Shown here: in pieces, positions 1-5,692 of the stretch
Layout of the letters: the number at the start of each line of letters is the position of its first letter
How positions within the stretch are numbered: position 1 is the stretch's first letter
NCBI GenBank assembly: GCA_022839525.1
Contig: JALHET010000121.1
Coordinates: 1-6,324 of the forward strand
Direction: 5' to 3'
Origin: Lentisphaerota bacterium
Lineage (GTDB): Bacteria; Verrucomicrobiota; Kiritimatiellia; RFP12; UBA1067
DNA: 6,324 bases
Position numbers and translations under genes: made by a program
Notes under the pieces: generated by a model
Told to the model about the DNA's origin: nothing
Database searches by the model: none
The model's input: only the letters and a program-made list of their open reading frames with translations

Positions 1-212
1 GCCGCCGCTACGCCGCGTTCTGGGACGAGAGCGGCGCGATCGGCCGGCGCTACCGCCGTCAGGACGAGATTGGCACGCCGTGGTGTGTGACCATCGATTT
101 CCAGACGCTGGAGGACGGTACGGTGACCCTGCGCGACCGCGATACCATGCAACAAGAGCGCCTCACCTTGGAGCAGCTCACGGCCAAGCTCGAAGAAGCG
201 TTGATTGTGTAG
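1..212 (+). CDS. glyQS: Glycyl-tRNA synthetase, C-terminal end (partial)
   Basis: This is the 3' end of a gene whose start lies left of the window; the reading frame begins at base 3 and ends with TAG at 210-212, giving 69 residues. The translated end contains [19 protein letters not shown], then a stretch with [14 protein letters not shown]. These match the C-terminal anticodon-binding domain of the single-chain (alpha2, eukaryote/archaeal/Gram-positive-like) glycyl-tRNA synthetase, a class II enzyme that charges tRNA-Gly with glycine in the cytoplasm. The RRQDEIGTP and RDRDTM segments are well-known conserved blocks of this family, so the assignment is firm although the catalytic domain is not visible. 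It is not the alpha2beta2 (GlyQ plus GlyS) type. The stop is followed after 43 bases by larB on the same strand, with no terminator-like hairpin seen between them. Confidence 0.93.
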   Translation, partial: RRYAAFWDESGAIGRRYRRQDEIGTPWCVTIDFQTLEDGTVTLRDRDTMQQERLTLEQLTAKLEEALIV

Positions 213-244
213 GGGCAGGTGGTGAGCGGTTTAGGCGGTTAAAC

Positions 245-250
245 AGGGGG
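245..250 (+). promoter_or_regulatory. Ribosome-binding site of larB
   Basis: AGGGGG lies 5 bases before ATG 256 and belongs to the GGGGAT-type sites seen before four genes here. It supports ATG 256 rather than the out-of-frame ATG at 251. Confidence 0.65.
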
Positions 251-255
251 ATGCC

Positions 256-918
256 ATGACGGACGACCTCCATTTTGCGAAACCGGATTATGATCGTCAG
301 CAGCGGCGGGGCATGCCGGAGGTGATCTACGGTGCGGGTAAGACGGCGGGACAGATCGTCTCCATCATGCGCGCCTTGAATGCGGCCGGGCAGAACGCTT
401 TTGCCACGCGTGTGACGCCGGAACAGGCGGACGCCGTCTGCGCGGAGTTGCCCGGGGCGGTCTATCGGGCGGACGCGCGGATCCTGACGTGTGATGTGGT
501 TCCGCTGCCCATGCGGACGGGAAAGGTAGCAGTGCTTTGCGCCGGAACTTCCGATATCGCGGTGGCGGAGGAGGCGGCGTTGACCGCAGAGCGGTTGGGC
601 GCGCGGGTCGAGCGTATTTTCGATGTGGGTGTGGCAGGCCTGCATCGGCTGCTTTCACGCCTCGGCCAGTTCACGGATGCGCGGGCGATTGTGGTGGTGG
701 CGGGCATGGAGGGCGCGTTGCCGTCTGTGGTGGGTGGGCTCACCGACAAACCGGTGATTGCCGTGCCCACCAGCGTGGGCTATGGCGTGAGTTTCCAAGG
801 AGTCGCCGCCTTGCTCGGCATGCTCAATTCCTGCGCCGCCGGCGTGACGGTGGTGAATATCGACAACGGGTTTGGCGCGGGCGTGGCCGCCGCGATGATT
901 AATCGGCAGAATGGGTGA
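256..918 (+). CDS. larB: LarB, nickel pincer cofactor biosynthesis (pyridinium-3,5-biscarboxylate synthase)
   Basis: A 220-residue protein of the LarB (AIR carboxylase/PurE-like) family. Known LarB carboxylates the pyridinium ring of nicotinic acid adenine dinucleotide and hydrolyses the phosphoanhydride, giving pyridinium-3,5-biscarboxylic acid mononucleotide, the first step toward the Ni-pincer cofactor of lactate racemase and related enzymes. Visible family motifs are [10 protein letters not shown] (21-30), [17 protein letters not shown] (96-112), [10 protein letters not shown] (123-132), GMEGALPSV (150-158), PTSVGYG (171-177) and MLNSC (189-193). Cys193 sits where the family's substrate-reactive cysteine is expected. 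The start is forced: an in-frame TAG at 232-234 leaves only ATG 256, which has AGGGGG at 245-250. The protein begins almost at the FAKPDYDR segment, so it lacks roughly 25-30 residues of helical N-terminus found in typical LarB (about 245-260 residues). LarC and LarE, the sulfur and nickel steps, are not in the window, so the final product of the pathway here is unknown. Confidence 0.93.
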   Translation: MTDDLHFAKPDYDRQQRRGMPEVIYGAGKTAGQIVSIMRALNAAGQNAFATRVTPEQADAVCAELPGAVYRADARILTCDVVPLPMRTGKVAVLCAGTSDIAVAEEAALTAERLGARVERIFDVGVAGLHRLLSRLGQFTDARAIVVVAGMEGALPSVVGGLTDKPVIAVPTSVGYGVSFQGVAALLGMLNSCAAGVTVVNIDNGFGAGVAAAMINRQNG

Positions 919-1005
919 ACAACCTGTACAAGGTGGCTATGCACACATGCCGTCTTAACCGGTGTGTAGATGGCGGAGGCGGGAGCCTTTGCGGAAAAAA
1001 AAGAT

Positions 1006-1010
1006 AGGGG
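1006..1010 (+). promoter_or_regulatory. Ribosome-binding site deciding the glycosyltransferase start
   Basis: AGGGG ends 7 bases before ATG 1018 and is followed by AT, as at three other genes in the window. No comparable site precedes the upstream in-frame ATG at 970, so the shorter protein is preferred. Confidence 0.65.
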
Positions 1011-1017
1011 ATGGGAC

Positions 1018-1752
1018 ATGCGCTTGACTTTAGTCATTCCTGTTTATAAGGAGCACCGGCGGCTCGCCGAAACGTTGAAGAAGGTGGCGGCTTTTGCGGC
1101 CGCGTCGGAAGAGGTGGCGGTCGATGCGGTTTTTGTCGATGATGGTTCGCCTGACCAGTGTTCGGAGGTCATCCGGGACTTTATCTCAAAAGACGCCGCA
1201 GTACGGTTTCAGTTGATCCGTTACCCTGTTAACCGGGGCAAGGGATACGCAGTGAAAACCGGCGTGTTGGCGGCTCAGGGGGAGCTGATTCTGATGTCCG
1301 ACGCGGATCTCTCGACGCCGCTGGAAGATTGGCTTCGGCTGAAGGCCTCGATTGATGCGGGGGCAGATATTGCCTGCGGTTCGCGCGCCGTGCGCGGCGC
1401 ATATATTGGCAGGCCTCCGCCGTTGCACCGAAGGGTGCTGAGCCGGATTTTCAACCTGCTTGTGCGTGCGGCGGGCGTACGGGGCATCCGCGACACGCAG
1501 TGCGGCTTTAAGCTGTTCCGTGCCGGGCCGGCCAAGGAGGTTTTTGGTCGGCTGCGGACAAAGCGGTTCGCGTTCGACGTGGAGATGATCGCCCTGGCGC
1601 GCGATTTGGGGTACCGTGTTGAGGAGGTCCCTGTGAATTGGGATTACAGCGGGCATTCGACGGTGAAAGTTTTCTCCAGCGGGGGACGCATGCTGCTAGA
1701 CCTGTTTTTGCTGGCTGCGCGGCGTCTGGTTTTCGGCAAGTGCCGTCGGTGA
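1018..1752 (+). CDS. Family 2 glycosyltransferase, polyprenyl-phosphate glucosyltransferase (ALG5/DPM1-like)
   Basis: A 244-residue GT-A fold glycosyltransferase. Motifs in order are LVIPVYKE (5-12), the nucleotide-binding VDDGS (40-44), NRGKGYAVK (72-80), the metal-binding DADLSTP (95-101), GSR (121-123), DTQCGFKLF (159-167), RFAFDVEM (183-190) and EVPVNW (203-208). The combination of NRGKGYAVK, DADLSTP and DTQCGFKLF is typical of dolichyl-phosphate beta-glucosyltransferase-like enzymes, which move a sugar from a nucleotide sugar to a polyprenyl phosphate at the inner face of the membrane. In a bacterium the acceptor is probably undecaprenyl phosphate; the sugar cannot be read from sequence. 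There is no clear membrane helix, only a moderately hydrophobic C-terminal stretch (about 225-239) that might touch the membrane. I chose ATG 1018 because AGGGG precedes it by 7 bases and it starts directly at the conserved beta strand. The longer in-frame ATG at 970 has no ribosome-binding site and adds 16 unconserved residues. No flippase or partner transferase is adjacent. Confidence 0.88.
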   Translation: MRLTLVIPVYKEHRRLAETLKKVAAFAAASEEVAVDAVFVDDGSPDQCSEVIRDFISKDAAVRFQLIRYPVNRGKGYAVKTGVLAAQGELILMSDADLSTPLEDWLRLKASIDAGADIACGSRAVRGAYIGRPPPLHRRVLSRIFNLLVRAAGVRGIRDTQCGFKLFRAGPAKEVFGRLRTKRFAFDVEMIALARDLGYRVEEVPVNWDYSGHSTVKVFSSGGRMLLDLFLLAARRLVFGKCRR

Positions 1753-1793
1753 GTCGGGGGCTCTTGTCCGGTGTCTTAGCCGGAGACGGTTGC

Positions 1794-2621
1794 TCAAGGC
1801 TTCGGGTCAGTGACTGGCTTGTCGCCCATGAGCTGTGAAAGCAGCGGTTCGATGGCTTGCGCGCAGGCTTCGGCGCCGGCCGGGCTGGGGTGAAGCAGAT
1901 CCCACAGCATATCCGTGTTGACGGTGCCGTCTGGGCGCAGGAACACGTGGTTGATGTCGAGCCAGAACACCTGCTTGCCGTCCGCCAGTTGCTTCGTCAG
2001 TTCGCCCGCGCGGCGGCAGGTCTCGATGCACGCGGCGGATGAGTGGAAGATGGGTTTGCTGACCCCGTTCTCGGAATCTCCGCCGCGAGGGAAAATGCGC
2101 AGCACGACGATTTTTGTTGTCGGCAGCCGGTTGCGGATCAGATCCACGATCACTTTCGTGCCCGCAAAAATCTCTTCCGCTGTGTGAGCCTTTTTGAAAT
2201 TCCGGTCATCCGCATTGTTCGTTCCGATCAGGAGGAGGGCAACCTTTGGCGGCGTCTTAAAATCCAGCTCGCCGTTCTGGAGGTTCCAGATGATCTGTTC
2301 GGTGCGATAGCCGCTGTAACCCAGATTGATCGCACGGCGCGGCGCGTAATGCTTGTTCCAGACGGCTTCCAGCGGCGCATACTTGCCGCCGAAGTGATCG
2401 AGCGTGTGGAAAATAGAATCCCCAATCAGCACCAGATCGTACGTGCCTGATTTGACGGCCTCGACTTTTATGTTGTGTCGCGCCGATGGCGAAGGTTTGG
2501 GGAAATCCGCGTCACCTAATTGCGGTACGCCCCAGCTTTGCGATGACAGGGCGATTACGAAGGCCAGGGGGCCGGCAAGCCGGGTTCGGCGATGGGTGTG
2601 CATGTTTAGTTTCATGGCCAT
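1794..2621 (-). CDS. Secreted SGNH/GDSL-family hydrolase (PAF-acetylhydrolase-like esterase)
   Basis: A 275-residue protein with an N-terminal export signal: a basic start (HRRTR, 10-14), a hydrophobic core (about 15-26) and a possible cleavage site after Gly31. The mature part carries the SGNH blocks: VLIGDSI (64-70, nucleophile Ser69), NLGYSG (99-104, oxyanion Gly), LIGTNN (131-136, oxyanion Asn135) and WDLLHPSPAG (240-249, Asp241 and His244). The catalytic triad is therefore predicted as Ser69-Asp241-His244. The spacing resembles the PAF-acetylhydrolase beta/gamma and GDSL-like lipase group, whose members usually remove acetyl or short acyl esters from lipids or polysaccharides; the substrate here is unknown. 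The start at 2621 is supported by GAAGGA (2631-2626), 4 bases upstream; a second in-frame ATG at 2615 is 10 bases from that site and also possible. The gene is convergent with the glycosyltransferase (41-base gap) and divergent from fabH, so it is its own transcription unit. Export should place it in the periplasm or outside the cell. Confidence 0.88.
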   Translation of the reverse strand: MAMKLNMHTHRRTRLAGPLAFVIALSSQSWGVPQLGDADFPKPSPSARHNIKVEAVKSGTYDLVLIGDSIFHTLDHFGGKYAPLEAVWNKHYAPRRAINLGYSGYRTEQIIWNLQNGELDFKTPPKVALLLIGTNNADDRNFKKAHTAEEIFAGTKVIVDLIRNRLPTTKIVVLRIFPRGGDSENGVSKPIFHSSAACIETCRRAGELTKQLADGKQVFWLDINHVFLRPDGTVNTDMLWDLLHPSPAGAEACAQAIEPLLSQLMGDKPVTDPKP

Positions 2622-2641
2622 TGTTTCCTTCTTTCACCCAC

Positions 2642-2669
2642 GTTATAAAAAACCGGTTGAACCTGTCAA
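2642..2669 (-). promoter_or_regulatory. Sigma70-type promoter of the SGNH hydrolase gene
   Basis: Reading the minus strand, a perfect -35 TTGACA (2669-2664) is followed by a 16-base spacer and a -10 TATAAC (2647-2642, five of six consensus bases). Transcription would begin near 2635, giving a leader of only about 14 bases that just includes the GAAGGA ribosome-binding site. Confidence 0.7.
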
Positions 2670-2761
2670 GGACGGGGGATCAGCGATTGTTTCCAGTTTC
2701 TTGTTTTTTTTAGGCGGGTGTGAGTGTAGAATATATTTGATCAAAGACGGGAGTTTCCATG

Positions 2762-2789
2762 TTGACAAAATGGAGAAAAGTGTCATTAT
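2762..2789 (+). promoter_or_regulatory. Sigma70-type promoter of the fabH-fabF-fabZ operon
   Basis: A perfect -35 TTGACA (2762-2767), a 16-base spacer and a -10 CATTAT (2784-2789, four of six). Transcription would start near 2796, leaving a leader of roughly 27 bases with AAGGA at 2812-2816, 6 bases before ATG 2823. The weaker -10 overlaps a short inverted repeat, listed separately. Confidence 0.6.
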
Positions 2790-2792
2790 GAC
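2782..2792. repeat. Short inverted repeat over the fabH -10 element
   Basis: GTCAT and ATGAC flank a single central T, a perfect five-base inverted repeat lying on the proposed -10 box. A second pairing, TGACA (2763-2767) with TGTCA (2781-2785), links the -35 to the same area. Such placement would suit a repressor site, but repeats this short also arise by chance and the sequence does not match an operator I know (for example FapR). Confidence 0.35.
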
Positions 2793-2822
2793 GCCCTGTC
2801 TTTGTGACCGAAAGGACTGGGC

Positions 2823-3857
2823 ATGTTTGTGCATATCACAGGTGTTGGATCGTATCTGCCTAAACGTGTTGTAACCAACGCAGAATTGGCGGAGACACTC
2901 GATACCACAGACGAATGGATTTTTTCACACACGGGGATCCGTAGCCGTCATATCGCTGCGGATGACGAAACCACGTCGGCGATGGCTGTGCAGGCTGCGC
3001 GTCGTGCGATGCAATCGGCGGGGCTGACACCGGATCAGATTGGGCTGATCATTGTGGCCACATCGACGTCCGACTATCAGGCGTTCCCTTCGACGGCGTG
3101 TCTCGTACAGGAGGCGATCGGCGCGAAAAACGCGGCGGCGTTCGATTTGCAGGCAGCGTGCACGGGGTTCATTTACGCGCTGGAGGCGGCGCGTGGCATG
3201 ATGCAGGTCAATCCGTGCCCGACGCTGGTGATCGGGGCCGATATGATGTCGCGGATCATTGATTGGACGGATCGCAACTCGTGCATCCTGTTCGGGGACG
3301 CTGCAGGTGCGGTGGTGTTGGAGGCCAGCGATGTCCCGGGCGGGATCTGGCACGCGATCCTGAAGGCGGACGGTTCCGGGGCACCGCTGATTTACCGCGA
3401 GGGCGGTTCGCGTGATCTCGCGACCGGCCCGTGGCTGCAGCACACATTGCAGATGAACGGACGGGCGGTGTTCAATTTTGCGGTCAAGGTCTTCGACGAA
3501 GTTTTGTGCGGTTTGCTGAAGCGTTCCGGATATGCGTTCGACGATTTGGCATGCGTGCTTCCGCATCAGGCCAACGCGCGTATCGTCGAGGCGGTGGCTC
3601 GGCGCATGAAGGTGCCGATGAAGACGTTCTGCATGAACATCGAGACGATCGGCAATACGTCCGCCGCCTCGATCCCCTTGGCGTTGGACACCGCGCTCTG
3701 CACGAACGCGATCAAGAACAATGACCTGATCGCAATGATCGGGTTCGGTGCGGGGCTGACATATGCCGGAATCCTGATGAGGTGGAGGGGGCTGGCGGGT
3801 AAGCCGAAACCCGAAGTGTGTCCCGGTGTGACATCCGCAGGACAAACCGTAACGTGA
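2823..3857 (+). CDS. fabH: 3-oxoacyl-ACP synthase III (KASIII, FabH)
   Basis: A 344-residue FabH, the condensing enzyme that joins an acyl-CoA primer to malonyl-ACP to begin type II fatty acid synthesis in the cytoplasm. The family triad is complete: Cys113 in DLQAACTGF, His248 in PHQANARI and Asn278 in IGNTSAASIP. Other landmarks are ITGVGSYLPKRVVTN at the N-terminus, TDEWIFSHTGIRSRH (29-43), ILFGDAAGAVVLE (155-167) and the closing GFGAGLTYAGILMRW (307-321). Phe88 in AFPS matches the acyl-pocket phenylalanine (Phe87) of E. coli FabH; this fits short acyl primers but does not separate straight from branched ones. After residue 321 there is an extra tail of about 23 residues, rich in Gly, Pro and Lys, beyond the usual FabH end. 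ATG 2823 follows AAGGA by 6 bases. It is the first gene after the promoter and is followed after 23 bases by fabF, so the two are very probably co-transcribed. Confidence 0.95.
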   Translation: MFVHITGVGSYLPKRVVTNAELAETLDTTDEWIFSHTGIRSRHIAADDETTSAMAVQAARRAMQSAGLTPDQIGLIIVATSTSDYQAFPSTACLVQEAIGAKNAAAFDLQAACTGFIYALEAARGMMQVNPCPTLVIGADMMSRIIDWTDRNSCILFGDAAGAVVLEASDVPGGIWHAILKADGSGAPLIYREGGSRDLATGPWLQHTLQMNGRAVFNFAVKVFDEVLCGLLKRSGYAFDDLACVLPHQANARIVEAVARRMKVPMKTFCMNIETIGNTSAASIPLALDTALCTNAIKNNDLIAMIGFGAGLTYAGILMRWRGLAGKPKPEVCPGVTSAGQTVT

Positions 3858-3880
3858 AAATAAAGGAGTAGAACTGTCGT

Positions 3881-5125
3881 ATGAGCGGTAAAACACGAGT
3901 TTTCATCACAGGGTTGGGCGTAATTTCGCCGGTCGGTAACACCATTGATGAGATGTGGGCGAACATCCGCAATGGCGTCAGCGGCATCGGGCACATCACC
4001 CGGTTTGATCCTTCGCGTGTGGACGCCAAGGTCTCGGGCGAGATCAAAAATTTCGATGTTTCGAAATATGTGGATGCTAAAGAAGCGCGGCGCATGGCGC
4101 TCTTCACTCAGTATGGGCTGGCCGCGGCCAAGCAGGCGTGGCAAGATTCGGGTCTGGCCGAAGGGGGTGCTGATCCCGAGCGCGTGGCCGTTTTGATCGG
4201 CAACGGCATCGGCGGCGCAGAGATCGATGACGAGGGTTACAAAATCCTGCATGAGCGCGGTCCCGGGCGCCTGTCGCCGATGATGATTCCCAAGCTCATT
4301 GCCAACGAGGCGGCCGGCAACATCTCCATCGCGCTGAGCGCCAAAGGAGCGGTGCACACGGTGGTCACCGCCTGTGCTTCGGGTACCGATGCGATCGGCA
4401 TTGCGCTGGACATGATCCGCGCAGGCCGTGCGGATGTCGTGATCGCCGGTGGAACCGAGGCTACCGTCACCGAGTATTGCGTGGGCGGTTTCTGTTCGAT
4501 GAAGGCACTCAGCACCAAGTACAACGATACCCCCGAGAAGGCGTGCCGCCCGTTTGATGCCGGGCGCGACGGCTTTATCATGGCGGAGGGTGCGGCGATC
4601 CTGATTCTCGAATCTGAGGCGCATGCCAAAGCGCGCAATGCCCGCGTATACGCCGAACTCGCCGGCTACGGCGCTTCCGGTGACTCCTACCACCTGACCG
4701 CACCGGATCCCAACGCCACGGGCGCGATCCGCGCCATCACCCTGGCGCTCAAGGATGCCGGGCTCGCTCCAGAAGATGTGGACTATGTCAACGCGCACGG
4801 CACGTCGACGTTGCTCAACGACGCCATGGAAACGAGGGCGGTAAAAGCGGTGTTCGGCGGGCATGCGTACAAGCTAAAGATGTCTTCCACCAAAAGCATG
4901 ACGGGGCATCTGCTGGGTGCGGCCGGCGCACTCGAGGCGGTGATCTGCACGTTGGCGATCCGCGACGGTTTCTATCCGCCGACCATCAACTACGAGACCC
5001 CGGATCCGGCATGCGATCTGGATATCGTACCGAACAAAGGCGTTGAAGCGCCGATTCGTGCGGCGATTTCGACATCGCTCGGTTTTGGCGGCCATAATGG
5101 CGTGGTCGCGATCAAAGCGGTTTGA
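3881..5125 (+). CDS. fabF: 3-oxoacyl-ACP synthase II (KASII, FabF)
   Basis: A 414-residue ketoacyl synthase, about the same length as E. coli FabF (413). It condenses acyl-ACP with malonyl-ACP during chain elongation. Catalytic residues are all present: nucleophile Cys165 in VTACASGTD, His306 in NAHGTST, Lys338 in STKSMTGH and His343 in the same block. The N-terminal VFITGLGVISPVG (7-19), RPFDAGRDGF (223-232) and the C-terminal SLGFGGHN (399-406) are also standard. FabF is preferred over FabB because of its length and the NAHGTST and STKSMTGHLLGAAGA blocks; the two are close relatives and a mixed role is possible. AAAGGAG lies at 3862-3868, 12 bases before the ATG, a longer spacing than usual. 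No acpP precedes it, although acpP-fabF is the common order in many bacteria. A 60-base gap with no terminator leads to fabZ. Confidence 0.94.
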   Translation: MSGKTRVFITGLGVISPVGNTIDEMWANIRNGVSGIGHITRFDPSRVDAKVSGEIKNFDVSKYVDAKEARRMALFTQYGLAAAKQAWQDSGLAEGGADPERVAVLIGNGIGGAEIDDEGYKILHERGPGRLSPMMIPKLIANEAAGNISIALSAKGAVHTVVTACASGTDAIGIALDMIRAGRADVVIAGGTEATVTEYCVGGFCSMKALSTKYNDTPEKACRPFDAGRDGFIMAEGAAILILESEAHAKARNARVYAELAGYGASGDSYHLTAPDPNATGAIRAITLALKDAGLAPEDVDYVNAHGTSTLLNDAMETRAVKAVFGGHAYKLKMSSTKSMTGHLLGAAGALEAVICTLAIRDGFYPPTINYETPDPACDLDIVPNKGVEAPIRAAISTSLGFGGHNGVVAIKAV

Positions 5126-5174
5126 CGATTTGAACTTTGCTGTGTGTGCCTTGGCTCGCGCGGCAGAAAAAGAC

Positions 5175-5179
5175 AGGGG
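5175..5179 (+). promoter_or_regulatory. Ribosome-binding site deciding the fabZ start
   Basis: AGGGG followed by AT, 6 bases before ATG 5186. It supports the 157-residue FabZ over a 171-residue form from ATG 5144. Confidence 0.65.
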
Positions 5180-5185
5180 ATACAG

Positions 5186-5659
5186 ATGAGCGAAGAAGAA
5201 GTCCAGCCGAAACAACTGGTGGAAGACGGCAAGGGATATGACGGGTCGGTCGAGGATCTTTTGCCGCACCGCAAGCCGTTTCTGTTCGTCGATAAGCTGC
5301 TCTACTCGGATCAGAAACGCTATGTCGGCGAGATGACCTATGGGGCTGACATGTGGTTTTTTGCGGGGCACTTTCCAGATTACCCTGTTGTCCCTGGCGT
5401 CATTCTGCTCGAGACCCTTGCACAGTGCGGGGGTGCGGGTCTCGTCGCTTCCGGTCTTGTCAAAGGCGGCGTGTTCCTGTTGGTCGGCGTTGACAATGCC
5501 AAGTTCCGCCGTCAAGTTCGCCCGGGAGATAAGGTGCGCATGGAGGTCGACAACATCAGGGTCACCTCCCGCATGGCTATCCAGCACGGCAAGGCCTATG
5601 TCGGCGACGAGTTGGCGGTGGAAGCGGACTTTAGATCTGTAATGGCTCCTGACAAGTAA
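5186..5659 (+). CDS. fabZ: 3-hydroxyacyl-ACP dehydratase (FabZ)
   Basis: A 157-residue hot-dog fold dehydratase that removes water from 3-hydroxyacyl-ACP to give trans-2-enoyl-ACP. The signature blocks are DLLPHRKPFLFVDKL (24-38), GHFPDYPVVPGVILLETLAQ (61-80) and VDNAKFRRQVRPGD (102-115). The catalytic pair is His62 in GHFP and Glu76 in LLETLAQ. The length fits FabZ (E. coli 151 residues); FabA is longer and differs around the active site, and nothing here suggests isomerase activity. I chose ATG 5186 because AGGGG (5175-5179) lies 6 bases upstream. A longer frame from ATG 5144 would add 14 residues (with RGRKRQ) that are not family sequence and has no ribosome-binding site. About 20 residues precede the conserved part, slightly acidic and probably flexible. 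The stop TAA is immediately followed by an ATG in frame with the next gene. Confidence 0.92.
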   Translation: MSEEEVQPKQLVEDGKGYDGSVEDLLPHRKPFLFVDKLLYSDQKRYVGEMTYGADMWFFAGHFPDYPVVPGVILLETLAQCGGAGLVASGLVKGGVFLLVGVDNAKFRRQVRPGDKVRMEVDNIRVTSRMAIQHGKAYVGDELAVEADFRSVMAPDK

Positions 5660-5681
5660 ATGGAAGAAAACGCGGTTTCAC

Positions 5682-5687
5682 AAGGGG
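5682..5687 (+). promoter_or_regulatory. Ribosome-binding site deciding the LeuB-like start
   Basis: AAGGGG followed by AT, 5 bases before ATG 5693. The alternative in-frame ATG at 5660 sits directly on the fabZ stop and has only ACAAG upstream, so it would rely on translational coupling. Confidence 0.6.
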
Positions 5688-5692
5688 ATCGC

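Noticed and set aside
922..967. Small inverted repeats after larB (ACCT/AGGT at 922-934 and CACAC/GTGTG at 942-966), considered as a terminator or regulatory RNA
   Set aside because: Stems are four to five bases with no T-run, and the 99-base gap shows no recognisable riboswitch or promoter.
970..1017. Upstream extension of the glycosyltransferase from ATG 970
   Set aside because: There is no ribosome-binding site before 970, the 16 added residues are not family-like, and ATG 1018 has a good site and begins at the conserved first strand.
1767..1784. A TCCGG/CCGGA hairpin with an eight-base loop between the convergent glycosyltransferase and hydrolase genes, considered as a shared terminator
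   Set aside because: The stem has only five base pairs and no T-run follows on either strand, so an intrinsic terminator cannot be claimed.
2695..2712. T-rich run in the divergent intergenic region, considered as the tail of a terminator
   Set aside because: No GC-rich hairpin precedes it, and no gene on the plus strand ends upstream of it; it is simply AT-rich promoter-region sequence.
2770..2874. A short Cys-containing peptide frame beginning at ATG 2770, between the fabH promoter elements and overlapping the fabH start
   Set aside because: Its ATG lies upstream of the predicted transcription start, it has no ribosome-binding site and it runs into fabH; a leader peptide is not supported.
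2925..3896. A 323-codon minus-strand frame opposite fabH
   Set aside because: Arg- and His-rich mirror translation of fabH with no family motif; a shadow frame.
3566..4864. A 432-codon open frame on the minus strand, antisense to the end of fabH and most of fabF
   Set aside because: It lies opposite two clear catalytic genes, has no recognisable domain, is rich in Arg, His and Asp as expected from mirrored GC-rich codons, and has no promoter context.
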